Assembly: GCA_965197825.1 (NCBI GenBank)
Contig: CBDANW010000002.1
Span: 930,001 to 994,000 of the forward strand
DNA from: CBDANW01 sp965197825
GTDB taxonomy: Bacteria; Acidobacteriota; Vicinamibacteria; Marinacidobacterales; DATDRI01
Reading direction: 5' to 3'
DNA length: 64,000 bases
Part shown: positions 1-9,956 of the stretch, piece after piece
Numbering within the stretch: the stretch's first letter is position 1
Layout: each line of letters starts with the position of its first letter
Made by a program: the position numbers and the translations under genes
Notes under the pieces: generated by a model
The model's input: the letters and a program-made list of their open reading frames with translations, nothing else
Told to the model about the DNA's origin: nothing
The model's database searches: none

Positions 1-1
1 G

Positions 2-457
2 GCAACGGTCAATGCCATGTGCCTCGTGGGCCCCCGAGTCTATTACGCCATGGCGCAAGACCGCGCCTTCTTCCCGATGGCCGCGCGCATTCACCCGAGG
101 TGGAAGAGTCCCTGGATAGCTGTGCTGATGCAGGGTTGCGCGAGCGTCCTTCTCATCGTCCTGCCGACCTTCCGGGGCCTGATCGTCTACATCGGGTTTA
201 CCCTCTACCTGTTCACCGCGCTATCGGTCCTGGCCCTTTTCAAATTTAGGCGCCGCCCCAACTGGAAGAGGTTCGCGTGGCTCGACCGAACGTATCCTTC
301 CGTCCCCATCCTCTATGTGTTGATGAGCGTTTGGATCCTAGTTTTTTCCATCAAGGGTGCACCTCTCCCGTCCAGTTTCGCCCTCCTTACGGTCTTCGGG
401 GGAGCCCTGGTCTATCACTTCTATATTTCCCGACAGCGAGTCAACACGGGGAAATGA
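2..457 (+). CDS. APC-family amino acid permease, C-terminal part (5' end off window)
   Basis: This is the C-terminal part of an amino acid/polyamine/organocation (APC) permease of the inner membrane. The frame is open from base 2, so the start lies upstream of the window. The visible 152 residues begin with the APC-typical stretch GPRVYYAMAQDRAFFP, which follows TM8 in the family, and then the loop HPRWKSPW. About four hydrophobic segments follow (near AVLMQGCASVLLIVLP, GLIVYIGFTLYLFTAL, VPILYVLMSVWILVF and FALLTVFGGALVYHFY), matching the last TM helices of a 12-TM transporter. The protein ends in a short basic tail. Substrate specificity cannot be read from this part. It is the only gene before the minus-strand glycan region begins. 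Confidence 0.85.
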   Translation, partial: ATVNAMCLVGPRVYYAMAQDRAFFPMAARIHPRWKSPWIAVLMQGCASVLLIVLPTFRGLIVYIGFTLYLFTALSVLALFKFRRRPNWKRFAWLDRTYPSVPILYVLMSVWILVFSIKGAPLPSSFALLTVFGGALVYHFYISRQRVNTGK

Positions 458-536
458 CCTCGCCACCGAACGTCGTGGTGATGTTTTTGAGGAAGCCGGC
501 TACCATCCGCTGTGATCAGGCCCGGCCCCCGCGCCG

Positions 537-2820
537 CTACGGCTGGCACGTACGATAGACGAAGATCTCCGGCAGGCTCCAGCCGGGAATCGCGTAGTCG
601 TAACGCTGACCACCGACCCTGAATCGCAGCTGCCCGGCTTCCTCGGGCGTAAAGCGAAGGACGAAAGCCGCCTGGGAAGGATTTTCGACGAGAGTTTGGA
701 GTAGCTCCAATTCGGTGGCGAGATCGTCCCGGTAAGGAAAAGGGCGCCAGGCACCGGCTCCGGTCCTGGCTCTGACCACGAGGTGGCGGGGGAATCGCTC
801 GTAGGGAAACCCGAGATTGAGTCGCACCGCCGCGACCGGCTCGGTCCGGCCGAGATTCAACGTGAGACTATCACCCGGTATTTGGCGGTCCGTCTCCCAC
901 TTCGTCCGGGGATCCCGATCGATGGCCCATTCGACGGGCGCCGCGCTCGACCCTCGAAGCGTCCAGCCTTGCGGCATGATCTCATCTCCCGGTATGCACA
1001 AGCCTTCTACCTCAGGCGAGTCACCCTCCAGGATGTAGACGCGCTCACCGCCGAAGCCGAACCGTTCGTAGTCGGGGCCCTCGAGTGGAGGGAAGACTCC
1101 GGCGAGCCGAATCTCGTCTCACATCGTCTTGAGAGCGGCAAGTTTGCGACCTCGTTCCGGCTCGGGCCATAGCTGCGGGTGTACCACGATGGTTCTGACT
1201 CCCAGCCAGCGAAGCAATCCGAGAGAGTCGCGATCCGGAAAATCACGGAGCTGCCACGCCAAGTACTCCATCGCCGGCGGGTAGAAGGACGTTCGCCCGA
1301 AAACGATGGGTCTCCAATGGTGAGTCGAGTAGAACATGTAGGCCGCATAGAACCGATGTTTGCGAAGGGGGATAAACGGGAAGCTCGACGACCGGCCCTT
1401 CCGGCGACTCCTCCGCCAACCAACGGTAGACCTCCGGCGCGTCTCGGCCGGTCGGCACGCCCACACCTCTAACGCCGCCCGAGAAGTGCTCGAAGGGCAG
1501 CACCACCAAGAACGCGATCAAAAGCCACGAAGCCGTTCTCGAGCCGACCCGGCTGAGGAGTGCCGCCGCACCATAGGCACCGACGACAGCCACCGCAAAG
1601 TTCACGAGAATCGCAATGCGCTCCGGTGACCGCAGGCCGCGGAAGAGCGGCACGTAGTCGTAAAGAACAGCGTACGCTCCCGGCCCCAAGGCCCGCCCAC
1701 GTAAACAACCGGACCAAGCGAAACGATGACTCCGACGAGACCGGTCATCAAGGAAAGCCAGAGAAACGACCGGCCACCTGGGCTCTCCTTCGCGCGGGAC
1801 ATTCCGACAGCCAATCCAAACAGCAGCAGGAACAGCGCTCCGAAACCGATGAAGTGCCGCGTGACACTTGGCTTGATGTTGAAGTCGATCCAAAAGGAGA
1901 ACAGGGTTCCCTCGGGGGGCCTGACGTAGTCGAGCAGATCCAACCCTTCCGCCAGGGACCTTTGATAACCGAACGCCGCGAACATTTCGAGGTACGGCAG
2001 AGCGAAGACGCCGAGCACGATTCCGGCAACGAACAACGCAACGCTCACCTTCCCTAGGCCGCGGACCGCGCCTGATGCTATTGCCCCTTTCGCCCGTTTC
2101 GCCCACAGGTAAACTCCCGGGATCCACAGCAACAGCATCATGGAGAAGTAGATCAGATAGTAGGTGCAAGACAGACCCTGTAGGAGAAAGAACAATCCAA
2201 AGAGAGCGGCGTCCTTGAAACGCCCCGAGCGGAAAACACGGTAGAGAAAGAGGACGGCCAACGGCCACCATTGAATGCTCTGTACCTGAAATCGCGGAAC
2301 CTCCTGCAGTGTGTAGCTGTGAAACGCGTACAGCAGTCCACCGATGAGCGCCGCATCCCGGTGGCCCACCATCTCGCGGAGCAACAGAAACATCGCCCAG
2401 CCCGAAAGGGCGAGGGCAAGGAAGACGGCAATGTTTCGCGCCAAGAGGGCGTTTCCGCTCAGTAGATAGATGGGCCCGACCATCAAGGCCTCGACGGTCA
2501 AGTGCTCGGAGAAAGCGAGTGAGGTCGGATAGGGATAGGGATAGGGATAGGGATAGGGATAGGAGGCGTTCGATTCGAAGAGCTGAAACGGGTTCGTCGT
2601 CAGCTGATGCACGACCCAAGCCAGGATCCACGAAATGTGAAGCGGATCGCCTTCGTTCGCGGCCTGGCTGGCCGGACTGAGCGACAGTGGTGCGGTGAAG
2701 ATGAATGCGACGGCGAGGAAGAAACCAAATGCGAGCAGGGCTTCCCGTATTTCCGGAGCGGCGAAGCGCGAACGGAGATCCAATAGGCTGCTCCAAAATG
2801 AGCCGCGGCTAGCGACGTCA
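537..2820 (-). pseudogene. GT39-like multi-TM membrane protein, broken by two frameshifts and one stop
   Basis: This was a large multi-spanning membrane protein related to the intact gene at 24601-26322. The two share the segment written SLAFSEHL here and TLGYSEHL there, the hydrophobic profile, and the C-terminal loop with VVELPVYP (ILELPIHE in the paralogue). The coding frame changes near 1690 and near 1380, and an in-frame TGA sits at 1119-1121. Downstream of it the frame continues through FPPLEGPDYERF to a discoidin-like beta domain (GDSLTLNLGRTEPVAAVRLN) that ends at 537. The start is unclear. The M20 gene upstream ends at 2818, so a TTG near 2786 or a start inside the M20 gene is possible. 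The role was probably in glycan or glycoprotein assembly at the cytoplasmic membrane; that is inferred from family and neighbours. Sequence errors rather than decay cannot be excluded. Confidence 0.7.
2527..2562. repeat. Hexanucleotide microsatellite, six copies of GGATAG
   Basis: Six perfect tandem copies of GGATAG lie inside the broken GT39-like gene. Read on the minus strand they encode an alternating Tyr-Pro run. The unit is 6 bp, so copy-number change keeps the frame. The intact paralogue at 24.6 kb has a single short NIFFPRQDTLGYSEH stretch at this place, so the run looks like an expansion of a conserved FYP-type loop. Confidence 0.95.
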
Positions 2821-4236
2821 GTGCCCGAGGTGCTTCCCCAAGATATGAGCCACGCAACCGGTGAGCTTCTTAGCATAGGCGACGTGTAGAAACTCGTTCG
2901 GCCCGTGGGCGTTGCTCTTGGGCCCGAGCACACCGGTGATCACGAACTGCGCCTTCGGAAACTTCTCTCCCAGCATGCTCATGAAAGGGATCGATCCGCC
3001 TTCACCCATGTGTAACGCCGGTTTTCCGTAGTAGGTTTGCGAGGCCTCGTCGATCACCTCACCGAGCCATGGGGCGAACTCCGGTGCGCTCCAGCCCTGC
3101 GCGGGCTCGTGAAAATCGACCGACACGTTGGCTCCATATGGTGGATCCTTCTCCAGAAGTTCCTTTACCACGGCTTGCGCCTTGCCGGTGGCGAGGGTGG
3201 GAGGAAGCCGCAGCGAGAGATTCAACGTCGTGTAGGGGCGCAAGACGTTGCCGGCATTCTGGATGTCGGGCATTCCTTGCTGGCCGGTAATCTCGAGCTC
3301 CGGACGCCAGGTGCGGTTCAAAATGAGCTCGGTCGGATCCTTCGCCACCGGCTGCATGCCTCGAACCCACGGAAACTTGCTGTACACCTCGTCCTTCAAG
3401 ACTTCGCTGACCAGACGCGCTTGCTCGAGGCGTTGCTCGGGTATCTCGACGCGAAGCGCCTCGGGCTGGATCTCTCCGCTCGCCGCATCCTCGAGACGAT
3501 CCAACAAGGGACGTAGGAGACGAAACGAAGAAGGCACGATGCCGCTGGCATCACCGGAATGAACCCCCTCTTCGAGCACTTGGACTTTGAGTGTGCCGCC
3601 AACGAGACCGCGCAGCGACGTCGTCGACCAGAACTGATCGTAGTTCCCGGCGCCGGAGTCCAAGCAGATTACGAGCTCGGGCTGGCCGATGAGCTTCTCG
3701 AAATGCTCGACGTACGGCGGCAGATCCGGCGAGCCGCTTTCTTCGGAGAACTCGATGACGACGACCACTCGGGCGTGATCGATGTTCTGTTCGCGCAGCG
3801 CCTGCAGCGCGCAGATCGAAGCGTAGACCGCATAGCCGTCGTCCGCGCCTCCCCGACCATAAAGCTTGTCGCCATCGAGCACCGGGCTCCACGGGCCCAG
3901 CCCATCTCGCCATCCCGTCATTTCCGGCTGCTTGTCCAGGTGGCCGTACATAAGTACCGTTTGGTCGCTATTGGCAGGCCTACTAGGAACGTCCAGCAAC
4001 AAAAGCGGCGTCCGGCCGGGCAGCCGGCCGACGTGCAGCTTGGAGCCTTCGGGCTTGTGCTTTTCGACCCAGCTCTTCGCCAGCTCCAGAGCCTTTTCCA
4101 TGTGGCCGTTCTTCTCCCATTCCGGCTGGAAGTGGGGCGAAACGTTGGGAACACGGATGTACTCCTGGATCGACGGAAGGATCTCGTCATCCCAGAATCC
4201 GTCAACGAAGCTCTCTACCTTCTCGTGGCTTGCCAT
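2818..4236 (-). CDS. M20-family metallopeptidase (dipeptidase-like)
   Basis: This is a 472-residue zinc-dependent M20 peptidase of the CNDP/dapE-like dipeptidase type, expected to be cytosolic and to cleave dipeptides or short peptides. Conserved elements in order are YGHLDKQPE (metal His and the catalytic-site Asp), GRGGADDGYA (bridging Asp), EFSEESGSPD (catalytic Glu and metal Glu), LDSGAGNYD (metal Asp), GVHSGDASG in the lid domain, GEGGSIPF, and the final metal His in NAHGPNEFLH. The length is normal. I chose the inner Met (MASHEK) because AGGAG lies 8 nt upstream; the longer reading frame to 4293 has no such site. The next gene downstream on the same strand is the broken GT39-like protein. 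No functional link to the glycan genes is evident. Confidence 0.93.
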   Translation of the reverse strand: MASHEKVESFVDGFWDDEILPSIQEYIRVPNVSPHFQPEWEKNGHMEKALELAKSWVEKHKPEGSKLHVGRLPGRTPLLLLDVPSRPANSDQTVLMYGHLDKQPEMTGWRDGLGPWSPVLDGDKLYGRGGADDGYAVYASICALQALREQNIDHARVVVVIEFSEESGSPDLPPYVEHFEKLIGQPELVICLDSGAGNYDQFWSTTSLRGLVGGTLKVQVLEEGVHSGDASGIVPSSFRLLRPLLDRLEDAASGEIQPEALRVEIPEQRLEQARLVSEVLKDEVYSKFPWVRGMQPVAKDPTELILNRTWRPELEITGQQGMPDIQNAGNVLRPYTTLNLSLRLPPTLATGKAQAVVKELLEKDPPYGANVSVDFHEPAQGWSAPEFAPWLGEVIDEASQTYYGKPALHMGEGGSIPFMSMLGEKFPKAQFVITGVLGPKSNAHGPNEFLHVAYAKKLTGCVAHILGKHLGH

Positions 4237-4360
4237 GTATGTTCTCCTGACTCGGCGGGTCGTGATTCCTGACCCCGTGATTCTATCGTCCACCGAGAAC
4301 GCGCGGCTCGACTTACCCTATCTTATCCCGATCGACGCCAGGCCGGTCCAGCGGCAACAC

Positions 4361-4369
4361 TGCTATAAT
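4361..4369 (+). promoter_or_regulatory. Extended -10 promoter (TGCTATAAT)
   Basis: TGCTATAAT fits an extended -10 element (TGn plus TATAAT). No good -35 is seen at the right distance. Transcription would begin near 4376, about 58 nt before the GTG start of the plus-strand gene at 4434. It lies in the divergent gap between that gene and the M20 peptidase. Assigned from pattern only. Confidence 0.45.
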
Positions 4370-4433
4370 CACGAGCCGCGGCCCCAACATTGATCGACGC
4401 GAGAGTTGATCGAGACAAAACCTTCGAGGCCGA

Positions 4434-6473
4434 GTGGATAATCAAGCGTTTGTGCAAGAAACCCGTTCTCCACAGTCCGTCCTGGCCATCGTCGCAAGCC
4501 CTCACCTTGCACCGGCCGAGGTAGACCTTCTCCGGACGCTGGCGGGTCGCGGTGCCCGCATCATCGCTTGGCAGCATCCCTCCATCGTACAGGAACGGTT
4601 CCCCAGCCTCGACGTGGCGTCCGCTCTAAGGGCGATGGATTTGGAGAGCGTTCCGTTGGCCAAAGCTCTCGGCGAACAAGCCAGCGTCGCCGTTGACGAA
4701 GCGGTCATCGCCTGGATGAAGACCTTTGGGCGGACCCCGCTGGCTGAGAACGGAAGCTTCCGTTCTCTTTTCCGATACCGAAGGCTTTCGCTGTGGTGGT
4801 GGGCGGAACTCTTTCTCTACCACGACACGCCTCTACGGCTCTTCGTTAGAGACATCGAAGCCATGGCACGGATCCTAGAAAAGGAGCAGCCCGATCGTCT
4901 GATCCTCGTGGGATCGATACGCGAACTGGATCGGGTTGCCGTTCAGTTGGCCGGCAGAGTGGAGCGCCATGGAAGCGCGCAGCGCTTTCCGCCGCGCTCG
5001 AGCCGAGCCTCGTTTCGCTTCCTGGGAGCCCTCATCAAAACGCTGGGAACCGGGCTCAAATCGATATTGCGCCCGATCCCCCAGCGCGGCAAATCCGCCC
5101 GCCAGAGACTCTTGTTTCTCACACACACCTCGATGTGGAGAAGAAGCCCCGGCGACGGAGAAGGGGACGCGGAGCTCGTCGAGATGTACCTCGGCCCGAT
5201 CTTGAAGGCGCTGGATGCCGAGGGGCAGGAGACACGGATCGTCGCCGTGGGTCCCACCGTGCCGTTCAGCCGGCGGAGTCTTCCGGCGGTCTTCCGCGAT
5301 GTGCTCGAGCTCGACGAGCGTCACCGACCGTTCGTCGCCATCCGGCGTTATCTCTCACTTCCCTTGAGCCTGGCCGTCGTGAAGGCGTCTTTGGATTGCT
5401 GGAGGATGTGGCGCCGCTTCCGACGCCTTCCGCTCCTCGGAGAGGCACTGAGACACCGTGGAGTTTCGCTTCCCAAGCAGGCACTCCTATCGTTTCGCGA
5501 TACGTTCCTGCTACAGCTTCCTTGGGCCATTCGGTCGTACCGCGAGATCGAAGCCACTCTGGTTCGGGAGAAACCGAGCCTGCTCGTACTGTATGCGGAG
5601 TCTAGCGGGCTTGGGCGGGCAGCCGTGGCAGCGGCATGCGAACGAGCGATTCCGTCGTTCGCGGTTCAACATGGAATCCTCTACCCGCGCTTTTATGCCA
5701 ACGAGCACTCCGAAGACGAAACGGGACCAGAACTCGATGGCGTCGACTCGGTTCCCATCCCCACGAAAACCGCCGTCTTCGGCAGTCTGGCCCGCGATTT
5801 CCTCATCGAGCGGGGCCACTACCCTCCGGAGCGAATTGTCATGACCGGAAGCCCCAAGTTCGATGCTCTCGTCGAGGCCGGTCATCGCTTCAGTCGGGAG
5901 AAAACGCGAACGCGGCTCGGCTTGGCAGCCGACGTACCAATGCTAGTGGTCGCTTCGCGTTTCACCGCGATCGGGCCGGTGTTCGCGGAGCTCGTCCGCG
6001 CGGTGGCGGCGATCGACAACCTCTGGCTTCTCGTCAAGCCGCATCAAGCCGAGCGCCCCGACGTCTACGAGCGAGTCGGGGCGAGTGAAGGCGCGGCTCG
6101 CATGCGAATCGTGCCTCCCGAAGAGAATCGGCTCAAGCTCCTTTTTGCCTCGGCTGGCCTGATAACGGTTGACTCTTTCGCCTCTTCCGAAGCACTCGTG
6201 CTCGACCGGCCGGTCATGGTGATCAATTTGCCCAGCAATCTAAGCGCGCTCGTGGAGCGCGGCGTCGCTCTTGGGGTCCCGTCCGGAGAGCCGATCGAGC
6301 CTCCCCTTCGACGGTTCCTATTCGATCGCGACTTCGGTCTAGAGCTCGAGCCGCAGCGAAAGAAATACTTGGAAGAGTTTGCTTACGGAGCCGATGGGTC
6401 CTCGACGGCCCGCATCGTCTCCGCTATTCGCAAAGCGGCCGGCTTGGGAGAGGCGCCTCGAGCTATGGAATGA
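4434..6473 (+). CDS. GT-B-fold surface polysaccharide protein (CDP-glycerol glycerophosphotransferase/epimerase-like)
   Basis: This 679-residue cytosolic protein has no TM segment. The C-terminal half looks like the GT-B nucleotide-sugar domain of CDP-glycerol glycerophosphotransferase and UDP-GlcNAc 2-epimerase-like enzymes. It contains FAVQHGILYPRFY, the acceptor-side KTAVFGSLARDFLIERGHY, MTGSPKFDAL, LLVKPHQAERPD and a late ITVDSFASSEALVLDRPV helix, which is the typical nucleotide-binding Ser/Glu region. The N-terminal half is not recognised. The start is GTG with GAGG just upstream, and an extended -10 lies 65 nt before it. The stop overlaps the ATG of a truncated MBL-fold gene (ATGA), so the two were probably co-translated. 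A role in capsule or other surface glycan synthesis is inferred from fold and neighbours; the exact donor is unknown. Confidence 0.72.
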   Translation: MDNQAFVQETRSPQSVLAIVASPHLAPAEVDLLRTLAGRGARIIAWQHPSIVQERFPSLDVASALRAMDLESVPLAKALGEQASVAVDEAVIAWMKTFGRTPLAENGSFRSLFRYRRLSLWWWAELFLYHDTPLRLFVRDIEAMARILEKEQPDRLILVGSIRELDRVAVQLAGRVERHGSAQRFPPRSSRASFRFLGALIKTLGTGLKSILRPIPQRGKSARQRLLFLTHTSMWRRSPGDGEGDAELVEMYLGPILKALDAEGQETRIVAVGPTVPFSRRSLPAVFRDVLELDERHRPFVAIRRYLSLPLSLAVVKASLDCWRMWRRFRRLPLLGEALRHRGVSLPKQALLSFRDTFLLQLPWAIRSYREIEATLVREKPSLLVLYAESSGLGRAAVAAACERAIPSFAVQHGILYPRFYANEHSEDETGPELDGVDSVPIPTKTAVFGSLARDFLIERGHYPPERIVMTGSPKFDALVEAGHRFSREKTRTRLGLAADVPMLVVASRFTAIGPVFAELVRAVAAIDNLWLLVKPHQAERPDVYERVGASEGAARMRIVPPEENRLKLLFASAGLITVDSFASSEALVLDRPVMVINLPSNLSALVERGVALGVPSGEPIEPPLRRFLFDRDFGLELEPQRKKYLEEFAYGADGSSTARIVSAIRKAAGLGEAPRAME

Positions 6474-6613
6474 GAATCACGAATCCGGTGAACGGTTTCG
6501 GCCGTCTGGAAACAGGAGAGCACGTCATCCTATGCGATGCCTGGCTCGCGGATGGAATCTTCGACGGAAGTTGGAGCCCTACCCCCCTCTGCGCGAATCC
6601 GAAGCCGACCTAG
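6470..6613 (+). pseudogene. MBL-fold hydrolase, N-terminal fragment
   Basis: This fragment is short, 47 codons. Its start overlaps the preceding stop (ATGA). It reads MRITNPVNGFGRLETGEH, then a beta strand ILCDAWL, then DGIFDGSWSPTPL. This is the opening pattern of metallo-beta-lactamase-fold hydrolases found in glycan clusters (beta strand, Gly turn, DPWL-like Asp, GSW near PPL). The frame ends at a TAG before any of the metal-binding HxHxDH residues. The following bases belong to a minus-strand gene, so the rest was lost by rearrangement. The assignment rests on a short match. Confidence 0.45.
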
Positions 6614-7824
6614 AGTTCCTCTTCCCAGCCCCCGCGCAACAACCATCGTTCTTCGGCTTCAATGCAAGGGAATGACGATGGTGAGCTCGGCTGCTCGGCT
6701 GCCATCGACTTCCGGTCCACGACGATATGGACACTAGCGTGCCTGAGCCCGGCTCCTCGACTCGCGCAAGGTCTCTCTGGCTCTGCGAAGTCCGCGGACG
6801 GGCCGATCGGTTTCGGGCGGGTGCGGCTTCGAGCCAGGAGATGACGACGGATGGGCGGAGCTCATCTCCCCAGGAGCCATGGAAGCGAATCGCGCGAGGT
6901 CGGGGGCGCGAGAAACGACCTGAGAGAATCGAACCGAGCTCGGTGGTGTTGCGAGGCAGGGGGCTCATCCACAAACCGCTTCCCGCCTGGCGGGCTACGA
7001 AACGATAGGTCTCTTCTTCTCCTGGCCGGAACCGGACCGAGATGTACATCGGGTCCTCTCTCAGAAGCAGGGTGCCGAGCTGGATCCACCAGGGTCTTTC
7101 GAAGCTCACGCTGGCGAAGAGCACGCCGTCGCTTCTCGGTACGTCGGTCCAGTCTCCCCACTGGATCTGCTCCACGCGGAAGAGCCGGGGCGAAGAAAGT
7201 CTGGGTTTGCCCCGCTTCTTCAAGAGCAGCACCCCTTCGTCCGAGGCGAGCGAATACGAGCTCACGAGGGCGCGGTAAGTCTCGGGCTCGTCCCAGAAAA
7301 GGTGTCGGCCGTCTGTCTACGCTGAAGACACTGGGTTGCACGTGCCAGAGAACGTAGGTGGGTGCCTCGGCGGAGGCGAGAAACCGACTGTTGCGACGGT
7401 CGAGCCGAGGAGAATACGTCGCGAAGGAAGCTGGGGAGGGTCGATTCGCCCAAGAGAGATCGTTGGCGGCGACGTAGACGCTCTCCCAAGGGTAGACGTC
7501 GACCGGCTCGTCACCGATGCGGGCGCGCACGCTATCCGGAAGTCGCAACCGTTCGAATGCCCGGGTCGGTTCCAGAGCTCCTCGTCGGTTCCCGGTGAGC
7601 GTCGAGCGTAACTGTTCCCATCCTGACCGACCCGGAAGGAGAAAAGGCTCCGCTAGCCTCTGTCCCAGGCTGGCGATTGCACTCTCGTTCTCCGTCGCCC
7701 GGTAGTTGAACCAGGGGGCAAAGAGCAACAAGGAGAGGACCAAGAGCAAGACGGCAGTCCGGCATCTCTTCGAACAGAGCAGCGGGACGAGAATCAAACA
7801 CAGAACGAGAAAACCAAAGAGCAC
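6610..7824 (-). pseudogene. GT39-like membrane protein, C-terminal periplasmic part, frameshifted
   Basis: The fragment begins (possible GTG at 7824) with two hydrophobic segments, VLFGFLVLCLILVPLL and TAVLLLVLSLLLFAPW, followed by a long extracytoplasmic region. The motifs DEPVDVYPWE, YVAANDLSWANRP, SPRLDRRNSRFL and YVLWHVQ belong to a conserved C-terminal domain of multi-TM bacterial membrane proteins in glycan loci. A frameshift near 7270 moves the frame to the segment with SLASDEGVLLLKKRGKPR and PMYISVRFRPGEEETYRF. The end is uncertain; a further shift near 6830 would carry the frame to a stop at 6610. A normal family member has many more N-terminal TM helices, so the 5' part is missing. 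It faces the plus-strand oxidase gene divergently. Confidence 0.55.
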
Positions 7825-7832
7825 GTGTAAGG

Positions 7833-9227
7833 ATGTCGGAAGGCTGGACGGGCAAGACGATGTATTATAACATTTCGTTTCCCGGACAGACTGTGCTGCG
7901 AACGCCTCCCGCCCCAGAGACCGTCGAGCTCGTTTCGTTCGACGGCGGCGTATCGGATCGAAGCTCTTTCCTGCGTCCCGATCGCTACTGGATGATCGAA
8001 ACTGATAGTGCATCGCCACGCATCGCGAGAGGTGGCGGCTATTCCTACGCTGCAGCCAGCTTCGGAGCAGGCAGCCTAGTCATGGCCATGACGCGATTCA
8101 ACCGTGCGCTCGCCTTCGACGGGGAGTCGATCGAGGTCGAGGCCGGGATGAACTTGGGCGACCTTTTTGCGATCACGGGACCGAAGGGGCTCTTGCTGCC
8201 TGTACAGCCCGGCTATCCCGGGATCACGATCGGCGGGTGCATCGCGGCCGACGTGCACGGCAAGAACCCGTACGCTGACGGTACCTTCTCCCGTCTGGTC
8301 GAGAGCCTGGCGCTCTATCACCCAAGGTACGGGGTCATGACCGCGGACCGTCACACGAACGCCGAAGCCTTCGAGCTCACGCACGGCGGCTATGGACTGA
8401 CCGGCGTTATCCTGAGTGCGAAGCTGAAGCTTGCTCGGGTGTCGGGATGGGTGGCGTCGGTGCAACGTGTGGAAGTAGGCAGTCCACTCGAAGCGCTGGA
8501 TCGGCTCCACGAGCTCACCGATGGCGCCGAGCTAGCCTACACCTGGCACGATGCAGTTCCGCGGGTCGCGACGTTCGGGAGGGGATTCGTATACCGGGGA
8601 GTTCTCGAGGAAGGAGGTTCGTTCTCCTCCGCCACTCTAACGCACCGGCGGCTTGATGCCTCCAGCCGCCGGTGGCTGCCGCACTCTCTGATGGGGCAGA
8701 CTGGTGCGGGATTCTTGACAAGGGGTTTCTAGTTGGCGGAGCGCGCGAAGCCCGAAGTCGTTCGGGTTCCTCTCTTCGATGCCATGTTCCCTTTCGCGCG
8801 TAGGCGCGAGTACTTCCTGCTGTACGGCAGGCCGGGCTTCGCCGAGTTTCAGGCGATCGTGCCAGTTCACAACGCGCGGAGTTTCGTCACGGAGTTGCAG
8901 AAGCGGCTTCTCGTGGATCGCGCGCCGGGCGTGATGCTCTCGATGAAACTCTTCCTGGGTACGCAACGGCTATTACGATTCGAAGCCAACGGTGTCTGCG
9001 TGACATTGAATCTCGCCCGGGAAGCTCGTACGGCGGAGTTCCTCTCGAAGCTCGATCGCATGTGCATCGAAGCCGGAGCCATCCCTAACATCATCAAGGA
9101 TTCCAGACTGTCGAAAGAGACGGTTCGCGCATGCTATCCGGAATGCGACGAGTTTCGTCGAAGGCTTAGAGACTACGATCCGGATCGCTCGTTTCGAAGT
9201 GAGCTGTCTCAGAGGATCGGCGTTTGA
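7833..9227 (+). pseudogene. DprE1-like FAD-dependent oxidase with an internal TAG
   Basis: This is an FAD-linked oxidase of the PCMH type resembling DprE1, which oxidises the 2'-OH of polyprenyl-phosphoryl ribose. The N-terminal FAD domain has ARGGGYSYAAASFG, DGESIEVEAGMNLGDL, LLPVQPGYPGITIGG and CIAADVHGKNPYADG. An in-frame TAG at 8730-8732 follows about 300 codons. The same frame then continues without a gap through the substrate domain (LLYGRPGFAEFQAIVP, GVCVTLNLAREA) to 9227. A TTG directly after the stop could start a separate second half. The true start may be ATG 7833, ATG 7860 or GTG 7893. The stop overlaps the TTG start of the reductase-like SDR that follows, the usual DprE1-DprE2 order. 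Reversal of one base would restore a full-length protein of about 460 residues. Confidence 0.75.
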
Positions 9228-9955
9228 ATTTCCTTATTGTCGGAGCGTCCGGAGGACTGGGTCGGGCGCTCTGCGAGCGCTTCGCTTCAGCCGGCCACGA
9301 CCTGGTCACTATCTCTTCGGACGAGCGCGATCTCGCTGCCATGAGCGCGGACCTGCAGATCAGGTACGGGGCGAGGGTTACGGCCATTCCTGCCGATGTT
9401 GCGACTGGTCACGAATATCTTGACGATGTCGTTCGCGTCACCGAGGAACAAGGGCCGCTGGACGGAATGCTGTTCCCGACCGGGGTCGTCGCTTCAGAGG
9501 ATACCGGCGGGCTCGAGCCTGCCCGGTGGACAGCTGATACGGACGAACTACACAAGCGTCGTCGCCGCTGTCGCCCGGCTTCTGCCGGCCATGAGGGATC
9601 CTGGGCGGGGTGTCGTGGTCGGGTTCGGTAGTATCGCCGCCGCACGCGGCCGCAGCGGTAATGTCGTCCACGCCTCGTCGAAACGCGCCCTGGAAAGTTA
9701 CTTCGAGAGCCTGAGGCACGCGTGGGCCGGACAGGGGCCAAGGGTTCAGTTCTACATTCTCGGCTATCTCGACACGAGTCTCGCGTCGGGTAGAACGAAA
9801 CTCTTCCCGAGGCTTCGCCGGAACGCGTCGCAGAGCGTGTTTTGCGCGACTTGAATCGTGATTTCGGTGTCGTGTACTATCCCTTGTTCTGGCGTTACGT
9901 TTCCATCGGGCTTCGATGGATGCCGTGGTTCATCTTCAAGAGACTCCGGTTCTGA
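9224..9955 (+). pseudogene. DprE2-like short-chain reductase, two frameshifts
   Basis: This is an SDR that would pair with the preceding oxidase, reducing the 2-keto intermediate of a lipid-linked or nucleotide-linked sugar. The Rossmann motif GASGGLGRALCERFA is intact. The frame shifts near 9520 and again near 9810; the third frame gives ASPERVAERVLRDLN, YYPLFWRYVSIGLRW and the stop at 9953-9955. At the SDR active site the sequence reads SGNVVHASSKRAL. The catalytic Tyr of YxxxK is therefore His (CAC at 9669-9671), one transition away from TAC. The start is a TTG overlapping the upstream TGA. Length before decay was about 243 residues, normal for the family. It is most likely non-functional now. 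Confidence 0.75.
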
Positions 9956-9956
9956 A

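Noticed and set aside
1243..2796. 517-codon minus-strand frame as a separate gene
   Set aside because: Most of it is a shadow of the GT39-like frame; only its 1380-1690 part belongs to the real gene, after a frameshift.
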